A stretch of DNA of 64,000 nt from FEN-1219 sp963728995. Lineage in GTDB: Bacteria; Pseudomonadota; Gammaproteobacteria; Steroidobacterales; Rariloculaceae. The notes beneath the pieces are model-generated. The model worked only from the letters and a program-made list of their open reading frames with translations, ran no database searches and was not told the origin of the DNA. Position 1 is the first letter of the stretch; the number at the start of each line of letters is the position of its first letter. The position numbers were made by a program, and so were the translations under genes. This document shows positions 52,167 to 60,404 of the stretch, piece after piece. Location of the stretch: assembly GCA_963728995.1 (NCBI GenBank), contig CAVSMD010000003.1, positions 558,001-622,000 of the forward strand, in the 5' to 3' direction.

Positions 52167-53387
52167 ATGACCTGCAACGACATCGCCGCGATCATCGACG
52201 AGCACCGCGCTGCGCGTCTCGCCGCTGCCGAGCGCAGCGCGATCGACGCCCATCTGCTCGCGTGCGCCGATTGCGCCGCCGCGTGGCACGCGCAGACCGA
52301 GCTGCTCGCCGTGCCGGTGCCCGCCGCCGCCCCGCTGCTGCTGGACCGCGTGCTCGCGGCCGTGGCCGCGCGCGCGCGGCCGCGGCGGGCGTCGCGCCGG
52401 GTCGCGGTGGCGGGCGCCGTGCTGGTCGCGGGTGCGGCATTGGCCGCGGTCACCGTCACGCAATGGCCCGACCCGCCGGCGCCACGCGGGACGACGACCT
52501 CCGTCGCGCCCCGGCCCACCCCGGCCGACTCCACGCGGCCGGGGGCGCCGGCCGACACGGCCCCGTCCACGGCGCGGCGCGCCGCGGACCGACCCATCGA
52601 CATGACCGCGATCGCGCAGAGCATCGTGCCCATCGTCAGAGAGCCGCCGGTGTACCCCGCCGACGCCTTGAAGCGCGGCCTCGAAGGCAGCGTGACGCTG
52701 CGCTTCGACGTCACGGCCAGGGGCAGGGTGGAGAACGCCGCCGTCACGCACTCGACCGACGCCGTGTTCGACGCTGCAGCGCTCGCGGCGATCACCCAAT
52801 GGCGGTATCTGCCCCGGCTCGCCGACGGCAAACGCGTCGCGAGCGAGAACGTGCAGACGGTGATCCGGTTTCAGCTCGACCAGCCCGGCAGCCCGCCGCC
52901 CCTGATCCCGCGCCCGACCTCGACCGGCGATCCTTATCTGAAGGCCGATTCGCAGACGTTCACGGCCGCGCTCAAGGTGGCCCTGGATCGAACCGGCGCC
53001 GACGACTTCCGAGGCGCGGAACTCGAGCTCGACGAGCTGCGCGCGCGCTACCGACTCGAGGACTTCCAGGAAGCCAACGCCTGGGACTTCTACGCGTATC
53101 TGTACCTCGTCGAGGGCAACTACGATCGGGCCATCGAGGCGTGCGAGACCGCCGTTGCCGCGTACGCACGAGCGGGTGTTCCGTCGCAGTCGTCTTCTCT
53201 GGCGCTCGCGAATCTCTACTTCGCACGCCATCAATACGCCGAGGCGCTGCAGACGCTGCTGAGGCACAAGCAGGCCGTGGCCAATACGCCGCTCTTGGCG
53301 GGTCGGTCCAATCCGATCGTCGACGGATTCATCGACAAACTCCGCGCGCTCGGCGTCACCGAGGAGACGCTGCCCCCCGGCCGCTGA
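52167..53387 (+). CDS. Anti-sigma/TonB-domain/TPR fusion protein
   Basis: A 406-residue protein. The N-terminal zinc anti-sigma domain has HxxxCxxC (His29, Cys33, Cys36). One membrane helix follows (about 79-97, VAVAGAVLVAGAALAAVTV), then a proline-rich periplasmic linker. A TonB C-terminal type domain spans about 155-245 (PPVYPADALKRGLEGSVTLR, then AALAAITQWRYLPRLADGKR). The end is helical with TPR-like pairs (AWDFYAYLYLVEGNYDRAIE and LANLYFARHQYAEALQTLL). It probably binds the ECF sigma factor encoded one base upstream and senses the periplasm. TonB-domain proteins that also hold an anti-sigma domain are unusual. It converges with the RibD-like gene with no gap. Confidence 0.8.
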   Translation: MTCNDIAAIIDEHRAARLAAAERSAIDAHLLACADCAAAWHAQTELLAVPVPAAAPLLLDRVLAAVAARARPRRASRRVAVAGAVLVAGAALAAVTVTQWPDPPAPRGTTTSVAPRPTPADSTRPGAPADTAPSTARRAADRPIDMTAIAQSIVPIVREPPVYPADALKRGLEGSVTLRFDVTARGRVENAAVTHSTDAVFDAAALAAITQWRYLPRLADGKRVASENVQTVIRFQLDQPGSPPPLIPRPTSTGDPYLKADSQTFTAALKVALDRTGADDFRGAELELDELRARYRLEDFQEANAWDFYAYLYLVEGNYDRAIEACETAVAAYARAGVPSQSSSLALANLYFARHQYAEALQTLLRHKQAVANTPLLAGRSNPIVDGFIDKLRALGVTEETLPPGR

Positions 53388-54311
53388 TCAGAACACGCGC
53401 TCGATCGCATCGCGCGGCTCGGCGAGCCCCGGCGGCGGCGCGCGCAGGTCGCAGTCGAACAGCACGTCGGCGCCCATCGTGAACACGCGATGCTGCGGCC
53501 GCAGACACTCGGCGATCCGCTCGCGCGCCGGCAACGTGAGCGCCGGCCGGCCAGCGCCCGTGACGAGCGATGCGATCGCGATGTGCAGCCGGTCGAGCAG
53601 GCTCGCTTCGAGAAACGCCGACACGGTCGCGCCGCCCCCCTCGACGAGCACGGTCGTAAGAGCGCGCGCGTGCAGCGCGGCCAGCAGGGCACCGAGCTCG
53701 AGCCGGCCGTCCTTGTGCGGCACCACGAGCACTTCGGCGTCGCCGGGCCGGGCGGCCTGCGTTCCCTGGGCACGCACGACCAACGTGGGCGCAAGGCCGT
53801 CGTTGAACACGCGATGCCCCGCGGACAAGCGGCCGCGCGGATCGATGACGACCCGAACGGGATTCGTGCCGTCGACGCGCCGGACGGTGAGCTGCGGGTC
53901 GTCGCGCGCCACGGTGCCGCACCCGACGATCACGGCATCGGACAACGCCCGCAGCCGGTGCAGATGCCGCAGGTTGTCGGGGCCCGTCACGTAGTACGAG
54001 TCGCCGGAGCTCGTGGCTATGTGGCCGTCGAGGCTCTGGCCCAGGTGCGCGATGGTCAGGGATCGCCCCGGCGCCGGCTGGCACAGCGGCGCATATAGAT
54101 CCAGCATCGAGCGCACGGCCCCCGGCGCCGCCGGGCCGGCACACGGGGCCCCGGGCCCGTGCAGGGTCAGCCAGTGGGGCCCGCCGTCGAGGCCGTCGCT
54201 CCGCGCCTCGGGCTCGGCCTTGCGGCGCGCGGCGGCGGCGGCCATGAGCAGCCGCCACGCGCGCTGGGTCAGGTCGGCGGACTCGCGGGCTACCGGCGGG
54301 GGGGGTGGCAT
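53388..54311 (-). CDS. RibD C-terminal-type reductase (dihydrofolate reductase fold)
   Basis: A 307-residue protein. The RibD_C domain begins near residue 80 with LTIAHLGQSLDGHIATSSGD and has ALSDAVIVGCGTVARDDPQL, NPVRVVIDPRGRLSAGHRVF and TVLVEGGGATVSAFLEASLL, where the nucleotide-binding GGG is conserved. The deaminase half of RibD is absent. Instead there is an N-terminal extension of about 80 residues of unknown function. It would reduce a ribosylamino-pyrimidine or related compound with NADPH. It is divergent from the GTP cyclohydrolase II-like gene with an 81-base gap. The start is the first ATG and is uncertain. Confidence 0.8.
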   Translation of the reverse strand: MPPPPPVARESADLTQRAWRLLMAAAAARRKAEPEARSDGLDGGPHWLTLHGPGAPCAGPAAPGAVRSMLDLYAPLCQPAPGRSLTIAHLGQSLDGHIATSSGDSYYVTGPDNLRHLHRLRALSDAVIVGCGTVARDDPQLTVRRVDGTNPVRVVIDPRGRLSAGHRVFNDGLAPTLVVRAQGTQAARPGDAEVLVVPHKDGRLELGALLAALHARALTTVLVEGGGATVSAFLEASLLDRLHIAIASLVTGAGRPALTLPARERIAECLRPQHRVFTMGADVLFDCDLRAPPPGLAEPRDAIERVF

Positions 54312-54392
54312 TGGACGGAATCTAGACGGCGCGGAACATCGCGCACTTAGCTGCTATCCTAACATTCAAGGAAATAGCCACTCGCCCTCCGC

Positions 54393-55518
54393 ATGTCGTC
54401 CGTCGAAACCCTACCTATCAACGGCAATCCAGCCGCGCTGGCCTTCGATCGCGCGGTCAACGAGCTGCGCCGGGGTCGGGCTATCCAGGTCGTCGACGGC
54501 GACCGCGGCCTGCTGGTGGCGGCGGTCGAAGCGCTGCAGACGCCCCAGCTGCTGCGGCTGGTCGCCGCCGCGGGCGGTCGGACGGTGCTGTTCGTGACGG
54601 CCGAGCGCGCCCTGGCCGCCGGCTTGGCGCGGCAGTTGAGCGGGCCGATCGCCGTGACGGTTCCGCCGGGTGCGGACCTCGAGCGGTTGCGGGCCGTGGC
54701 CGGCGTCAACCACACGGCGGTCGTGGACGGTGCCGCTTTCGAGATCGACACGACACCCTCGTACGGCCCGCTGGCCGCAGCCGCGCTGCAGCTTGCGAAG
54801 GCCGGGCGGCTCGTGCCGGCGCTGCTCGGCTTCACAACCGCCGGCAACCACGCCGCCGGCGTGCTCGAATATCCCCCTTGGCGACGTCATGCATCAGGCG
54901 CCACGGTTCGGCCACCACGCGTTGCAGCTCTTGAGCAGAGCCCGCGTGCCGCTGGCGGATGCGCTCGACAGCGAGATCGCCGTGTTCCGCGACGAGCACA
55001 GCCTCGCCGAGCACGTGGCCGTCGTCATCGGCAAGCCCGATCCGACGGGCGCCGTGCCGGTGCGACTGCACTCGGCCTGTCTCACGGGCGATCTGCTCGG
55101 CAGTCTACGTTGCGATTGCGGGGAGCAGCTGCGCACGGCCGTGGCGCGGATTGCCGCGCTCGGCGGCGGCGTGCTGCTGTACCTCGATCAGGAGGGGCGC
55201 GGCATCGGTCTGCCGAACAAGCTGCGCGCCTACGTGCTGCAGGACGGCGGCCTCGACACCGTGGATGCCGACCAGCACCTGGGATTCCTGTCCGATGAGC
55301 GTACGTACGACGTGGCGGCTGCGCTGTTGCTCGAGCTCGGCGTGAAACGCATTCGCCTGCTGACGAACAATCCGCAGAAGATCATCTCGCTGCGCGATCA
55401 CGGCATCGAGGTCGTCGGCCGCGTGCCGCTCGTGACGACGAGCAACACGCACAACGAACGTTACCTGCGCGCGAAGCACGAGCGCGCGGGCCATCTCGCG
55501 GAGGAGTCGAGCGGCTAG
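54393..55518 (+). CDS. GTP cyclohydrolase II with degenerate RibB-like N-domain (one frameshift)
   Basis: About 374 residues. The C-half is a full RibA domain: zinc ligands in SACLTGDLLGSLRCDC, the loop YLDQEGRGIGLPNKLRAYVL, DADQHLGFLSDERTYDVAA and LLTNNPQKI. The N-half (about 1-165) is RibB-like in layout (AFDRAVNELRRGRAIQVVDG, then LLVAAVEALQTPQLLRL) but lacks the acidic ENEGD motif needed for DHBP synthesis. It thus probably makes only the GTP-derived pyrimidine. One extra base near 54885 in a C run breaks the frame between halves. It is divergent from the RibD-like reductase, its likely pathway partner. Confidence 0.82.
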
Positions 55519-55530
55519 CGCTCCCGCGGC

Positions 55531-57723
55531 TCAGCGGCTGGCGACGAGCTCGAGGCGCGGCGCGGCTGCGACGAACGATTTCAAGGGCTGCGGGCGGCCG
55601 ATCGCGTAGCCTTGCGCGAACGAGATGCCCATCTTCTTGACCATCGCGCGAATAGCGTCGTTCTCCACGAACTCCGCGACCGTCTTCAGGTTCATGACCT
55701 GCGCTACCTGCTGCACGGCAGCCACCATCGATGCGGCGATCGGGTCTTGGACGATTTCCCGGACGATGCTGCCATCGATCTTCAAGTAGTCGACGGGCAA
55801 CGACCGCAGGTAGCCGAACGAGCTCAAGCCAGAGCCGAAATCGTCGAGCGCGAAGCGGCAGCCGCGGCTCTTGAGTTGGGTCATGAATGCCCGGGCGCGC
55901 GTCAGATCGCTGACCGCCGCGGTCTCCGTGATCTCGAAGCAGATACGCTCGAGCGGCACCTCGAGCACGGCCAGACGCTCCTCTAGGAAGGTGCGGAACG
56001 AGGGCTCGCTCAGCGACTGACCGGACAGGTTGATGGCGAGCAACCCGCGGCCCGCGCCGAACTGCGCGCCGTGCTCGTTCAAGAACTCCACGGCGTGGCT
56101 CACGACCCAGCGATCGACCGCCGGCATCAGGTGGTAACGCTCGGCCGCCGGCAAAAATACGGCTGGCGCCACAGGCTCGCCGTCGGCCCCGCGCATTCGT
56201 AGCAACACCTCGACGTGCAACGGAGCGCTTTCTTCGAGCGCCTCGATCGCCTGCCCATACAGGTCGAAGCGATCCTCGTGCAGCGCCATCTGGATCTGGC
56301 CGGCCGCGTCCATTTCGTGATGCCGCTTGAGGAGGCGGGTATCCGCCGGCTGGTAGCTGTGCACGCGATTCCTGCCGAGCTCCTTGGCGACGTCGCACGC
56401 GAGCTCGGCGGCCGCCAGCGCGTCCTGAGCAGCCTCCGTGCCCGCATCGAGGGGCGCCACACCGAGGCTCACCGTCACCGACAGCGACCGTTGCGCCCAC
56501 GGCACCATGAGCGCAGCAATGTTGCTGCGCAACTCGGCCGCGATGTCCTCGGCGCGGGACAGCGCGCAACGGCACAGCAGCACGCCGAACTCGTCGCCGC
56601 CGAGCCGCGCCACGACGTCGGAGTCGCGAACCGCGCGCTGCAGCAACGTCGCCAGCGCCTTGAGGACGGCGTCGCCGGCCTCGTGCCCCACGGTCTCGTT
56701 GACGAGCTGCAGCTGATCGATGTCGAGATGCAGGATCGAATGCTCCAGGGCCTGCCGCTGCGCCTCCGCGAGCTGCTGGCCCACGAGGAACTCGAACGCC
56801 TCGCGATTCACGAGTCCGGTCTGCGCGTCGTAGCCTACCTGCACGATCTTCACGGCCTTCTGCGCCATGACTCGGAGCAGATTCTTGTCGTTGTCCGAGA
56901 ACGCCGCCTGATCGGCATCGTTGATGATCACGAGCACGCCCACGATCTCGTCCTTGCCGGCGAGAATCGGCGTGGCGAGTAACCGGCAAGATCGACGCAG
57001 ACAGATCTCGGCGAGCACGGGATCCTCGGGGTCGTTGATCATGACGGCATCGCGCGCGGTCGCCACGAGGTCGTATACGGTCGTGCGCAGTGCGTCCCGT
57101 TGCCGCGACGGCATCGTCGTTGCGTCCGTGCCGTTTCGGTCGTGCGCGATCAGAATGCCCTTGTCGCGAATCAGCAGCGCAGCGAACCGCACGCCGAGAT
57201 AGTCGCAGCAGTTGCGCACGAGCTCGTCGAGCGCCTGCTGACCCTCGGCGAACGCGCTGACCTGGTCCTCGGTGTGCAGCACGAGATTCAGCTCTTCGCA
57301 GCGGTCGGCGAGCTGCGTCGTGATGTCCTCCAGACGCACGGCGAGTCGAGCCGTCTGCGCGATCACGGATCCCATCGCCATGAGCCGGCGGCTCAGGGCC
57401 TTCGAGTCCTCCGCCGCGGGCACGCACGCCCACAGGTAGCCGATCGTTTGCTGATCTGCAGTGCGCAGCGGCGCCGCCAACCACGAGCTCGGCGGAATCC
57501 GCACCCGGACGATTCGCGGCAGGCTGTGCAAATTCGCCGGCGACTCGCTCTCGAGCCGGCCGAGCACCTTGCCCACGATCGCACGCTCGAACGCCTCGTC
57601 GGCATGATGGATACGGCCGGCCGCATCGCTGAGCGCGCACAGCGAGCCCGCCGGCAGCAGTGCCTCGAGTAGCGCCCGATAGGTCTTGAAATCGAGGTTG
57701 TCGAGGCCGGTCTGGCTCGTCAT
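55531..57723 (-). CDS. GAF-GGDEF-EAL c-di-GMP turnover protein
   Basis: A 730-residue soluble protein. The N-terminal part (about 1-290) includes a GAF-like sensory domain (GVRFAALLIRDKGILIAHD). The GGDEF domain (about 300-455) has an intact active site in ARLGGDEFGVLLCR. The EAL domain (about 475-715) has EVLLRMRG in place of EALLR, but retains NLSGQSLSE, CFEITETAAVSD, RFALDDFGSGLSSFG, YLKIDGSIVREI, AEFVEN and FAQGYAIGRPQ. Most catalytic residues for phosphodiesterase activity are thus kept. It may do both reactions; direction is uncertain. The frame is intact over 2.2 kb. Confidence 0.88.
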   Translation of the reverse strand: MTSQTGLDNLDFKTYRALLEALLPAGSLCALSDAAGRIHHADEAFERAIVGKVLGRLESESPANLHSLPRIVRVRIPPSSWLAAPLRTADQQTIGYLWACVPAAEDSKALSRRLMAMGSVIAQTARLAVRLEDITTQLADRCEELNLVLHTEDQVSAFAEGQQALDELVRNCCDYLGVRFAALLIRDKGILIAHDRNGTDATTMPSRQRDALRTTVYDLVATARDAVMINDPEDPVLAEICLRRSCRLLATPILAGKDEIVGVLVIINDADQAAFSDNDKNLLRVMAQKAVKIVQVGYDAQTGLVNREAFEFLVGQQLAEAQRQALEHSILHLDIDQLQLVNETVGHEAGDAVLKALATLLQRAVRDSDVVARLGGDEFGVLLCRCALSRAEDIAAELRSNIAALMVPWAQRSLSVTVSLGVAPLDAGTEAAQDALAAAELACDVAKELGRNRVHSYQPADTRLLKRHHEMDAAGQIQMALHEDRFDLYGQAIEALEESAPLHVEVLLRMRGADGEPVAPAVFLPAAERYHLMPAVDRWVVSHAVEFLNEHGAQFGAGRGLLAINLSGQSLSEPSFRTFLEERLAVLEVPLERICFEITETAAVSDLTRARAFMTQLKSRGCRFALDDFGSGLSSFGYLRSLPVDYLKIDGSIVREIVQDPIAASMVAAVQQVAQVMNLKTVAEFVENDAIRAMVKKMGISFAQGYAIGRPQPLKSFVAAAPRLELVASR

Positions 57724-57834
57724 GCGGTTTCCCCAGCCGGTATGTCGGGCGCCGCGCCCTCTTCTTTAAGGACCGCGTGTGACGCAGCTCACAAGCGCTC
57801 GCTTGTCAGAAGCTGGCGGGAAGTCCCGCGGGAG

Positions 57835-58665
57835 TCATTCGCGCAGCGTCGACAGCGGCGTGGCCGCGACCTCGCCGACGAGGCGGGCGAGCGCGGCGGC
57901 GAGATGCTCGAGCTGCGCCGCACCGCGGGCGGCGTCGGCGCGGGCGGCGTTGCCGCACACGCCTTCCGGATGCAGGTCCTGGCTCAACCAGCCGATGCCG
58001 ACGGGCTTCTCCGCGCCGAGCCACTGGTGCTGCTCGGCCAGCTGGTGCGGCAATCCGCGAAAGTCGGCGAGCGCCGCGGTGCGGACGAGGTCCGGGCGCA
58101 GGTGCAGCATCAGCGACGTTTCGACCTCGCCGCCATGGATGTCGTGCGCGAGCTCATCCCCGCCGAACAGGCCCGGCGGCGAGCCAAACGCGAAGTAAGT
58201 GGCGCGCACCGCGAGCATGCCGAGCTCGGCCCGCAAGCGCACGGCGACGAGATCGACGAGCGCTTTCTGTCCGCCATGCGTGTTCAGAATGATCAGCTTG
58301 CGCACGCCCGCTCGCGCGACGCTGCGCCCGACGTCTGTCCACACGTCCGCGAGCGTGTGATCGGCGATCGTCAGCGTGCCGGGAAACGCGACGTGCTCGG
58401 TGCTGAGCCCGACGGCAAGCGCCGGCAGCACGAGCAGCGCCTGAGCGGGCGGCAACACTGCCAGCGCGGCGCGGACGAGCCCGTCGTTGATGACGGCATC
58501 GGTCGACAGCGGCAAATGCGGGCCGTGCTGCTCGACGGCCGCCACCGGCAGTAGCGCTACCACGGTCTCGGGATCGAGGCGACGGAAGTCCGCCGTCGTG
58601 CAGTCCTGCCAGAAGCCGCTGCGCACGCGGTTCGTCCCCCGATGATGTTGGCGGTTCGGCAGCAT
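57835..58665 (-). CDS. Creatininase family protein
   Basis: About 276 residues from the ATG at 58665. Metal ligands match the creatininase family: PVAAVEQHGPHLPLSTDAVI (Glu, His, Asp), LIILNTHGGQKALVDLVAVR and AHDIHGGEVETSLMLHL. It is probably a cytoplasmic amidohydrolase. Family members act on creatinine, on formamide intermediates in pyrimidine or deazaflavin-type pathways and in mycofactocin synthesis. Its substrate here is unknown. It is divergent from the aldehyde dehydrogenase gene and follows the GGDEF-EAL gene in the same direction after 111 bases. Confidence 0.82.
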   Translation of the reverse strand: MLPNRQHHRGTNRVRSGFWQDCTTADFRRLDPETVVALLPVAAVEQHGPHLPLSTDAVINDGLVRAALAVLPPAQALLVLPALAVGLSTEHVAFPGTLTIADHTLADVWTDVGRSVARAGVRKLIILNTHGGQKALVDLVAVRLRAELGMLAVRATYFAFGSPPGLFGGDELAHDIHGGEVETSLMLHLRPDLVRTAALADFRGLPHQLAEQHQWLGAEKPVGIGWLSQDLHPEGVCGNAARADAARGAAQLEHLAAALARLVGEVAATPLSTLRE

Positions 58666-58746
58666 CCTGCTGGTTGCCCGGGATGGCGTCAACCTTGGAT
58701 AATGGTGGGCCTTTCTGCCTCTTTTTCGCCTTCCGAGGAGACCGGT

Positions 58747-60138
58747 ATGAGCAGACCAGAACGCGTCGTCGTTGCGGACAATGAAGTCCAGGAGCTGGTG
58801 GCGAAGGCCCGCGCCGCGCAGGCCATCTACGAAGGTTTTTCCCAGGAGCAGGTCGACGCGATCGTGCGCGACATGGCGAAGTTCGTCTACGACAACGCCG
58901 AGACGCTCGCGCGCATGGCGGTCGACGAGACCGGCATCGGCAACTACGAGGACAAGGTCCTGAAGAAGAAGGGCAAGGCGCGAGTCATCTGGAACGGGCT
59001 GAAGGGCAAGAAGTCGCGCGGCGTGATCGGCGAGGACCCCGAGAACAACCTCGTGTACGTGGCGAAGCCCATGGGCGTCGTCGCCGCGGTGTGCCCGGTC
59101 ACGAATCCCATCGCCACGCCGATGTGCAACGGCATGTTCGCGCTGAAGACCGGCAACGCGGTGATCTTCGCGCCGCATCCGAAGGCGCAGAAGTGCACCG
59201 AGTATCTGACCGACGAGTTCATGAAGATCGTGAAGAAGCACGGCGGCCCCGACAACCTCGTGCAGACGATTCAGCAAGGGCTCGGTCGAGAAGACGCAGG
59301 AGCTCATGCGCGCGTGCGACGTGGTGGTCGCGACCGGCGGCGGCGCGATGGTGAAGTCCGCTTACTCCTCGGGCAAGCCGTCGTACGGCGTCGGCGCCGG
59401 CAACGTGCCGGTGATCATCGATCGCGGCGTGGACATGAAGGACGCCGTCGGCAAGATCGTCACGGGTGCGGCGTTCGACAACGGCATCATCTGCTCGCAC
59501 GAGCAGTTCGTGCTGGCGCCGGAGGAGAGCTACGACGAAACCGTCAAGCTGTTCAAGGACACCGGCAAAGTCTGGTTCACGGACGACGAGCAGGCAGATT
59601 CAGAAGCTGCGCGAAGTCGTGTTCCCCGACGGCCACCTGAACAAGGACGCCGTGGGCAGATCGGCGCGCGAGATCGGCGCGATGGCGGGCATCGACATCC
59701 CGGCGAGCGCGCGGATCATCCTGCTGCCGGCGAAGGGCGCGGGCACGGCCGACGTGCTCGCGAAGGAGAAGCTCTGCCCCGTCGTCGCCATCCTGCCGTA
59801 CAAGAACTTCCACGACGCGGTGGCGAAAGCCAAAGCAAACCTGCTCGTCGAGGGCGCCGGCCATTCGGCCGCGGTGCACTCGAACGACGAGGGCAACATC
59901 CGCGACGGCCGGCCTCGAGCTGCCGGTCAGCCGGCTCGTCGTGAACCAGGCGAGCTCGCTGACGGCCGGCGGCTCGCTGACGAACGGCTTCGCGCCGACG
60001 ACGACGCTCGGCTGCGGCTCGTGGGGCGGCAACTCGATCTCGGAGAACCTCGACTACAAGCACCTGATGAACGTGTCGCGGATCGGCAAGGTCATCGCGA
60101 ACAAGAAGGTGCCGACGGACGAGGAAATCTTCTCGTAG
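58747..60138 (+). CDS. CoA-acylating aldehyde dehydrogenase (three frameshifts)
   Basis: About 462 residues after three corrections (near 59285, 59590 and 59915). MSRPERVVVADNEVQELVAK is the N-terminus. Acylating-ALDH motifs include VAAVCPVTNPIATPMCNGMF, YGVGAGNVPVIIDRGVDM and the catalytic cysteine in AAFDNGIICSHEQFVLAP. The C-terminus has TTLGCGSWGGNSISENLDYK and ends TDEEIFS. It is like AdhE N-domains, EutE and sulfoacetaldehyde dehydrogenase SauS, which form acyl-CoA with NAD(P). The substrate is uncertain; no microcompartment or sulfonate genes are adjacent. A TonB-dependent receptor follows after 266 bases. Confidence 0.82.
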
Positions 60139-60252
60139 GCGCGCCGACGCCCCGAACCGATTCACCCCCTTCCTCGGGCTTACCCCGTCGCCGAGGTCCA
60201 CCTATGGCCGTGGGATGGCCGGCGTTCGATATTTTCTGACCAGTCGATCACG

Positions 60253-60270
60253 TGTTGCTAAGATGCAACA
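60253..60270. promoter_or_regulatory. Inverted repeat upstream of the TonB-dependent receptor
   Basis: TGTTGC at 60253-60258 and GCAACA at 60265-60270 with a six-base spacer form a perfect palindromic site 135 bases before the receptor start. It overlaps a second small palindrome, GATGCAACATC. It has the size of an operator half-site pair, but chance occurrence cannot be ruled out. Confidence 0.3.
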
Positions 60271-60404
60271 TCTTCGGCCGGACGAACCCACAGGTTCGGC
60301 GACCGGTAGCGCGAAGGCAGACTTGAGCGCATGATTGCCCCCGTTTGCTTCGGTGGTCGATCTGCAACTCACCCATCACCAGTTTCGGCACAAGGGGATA
60401 CGCA

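Noticed and set aside
53388..55518. A riboflavin biosynthesis operon.
   Set aside because: The genes are divergent, the RibD deaminase is absent, the RibB half lacks its acidic motif, and ribE/ribH are not here.
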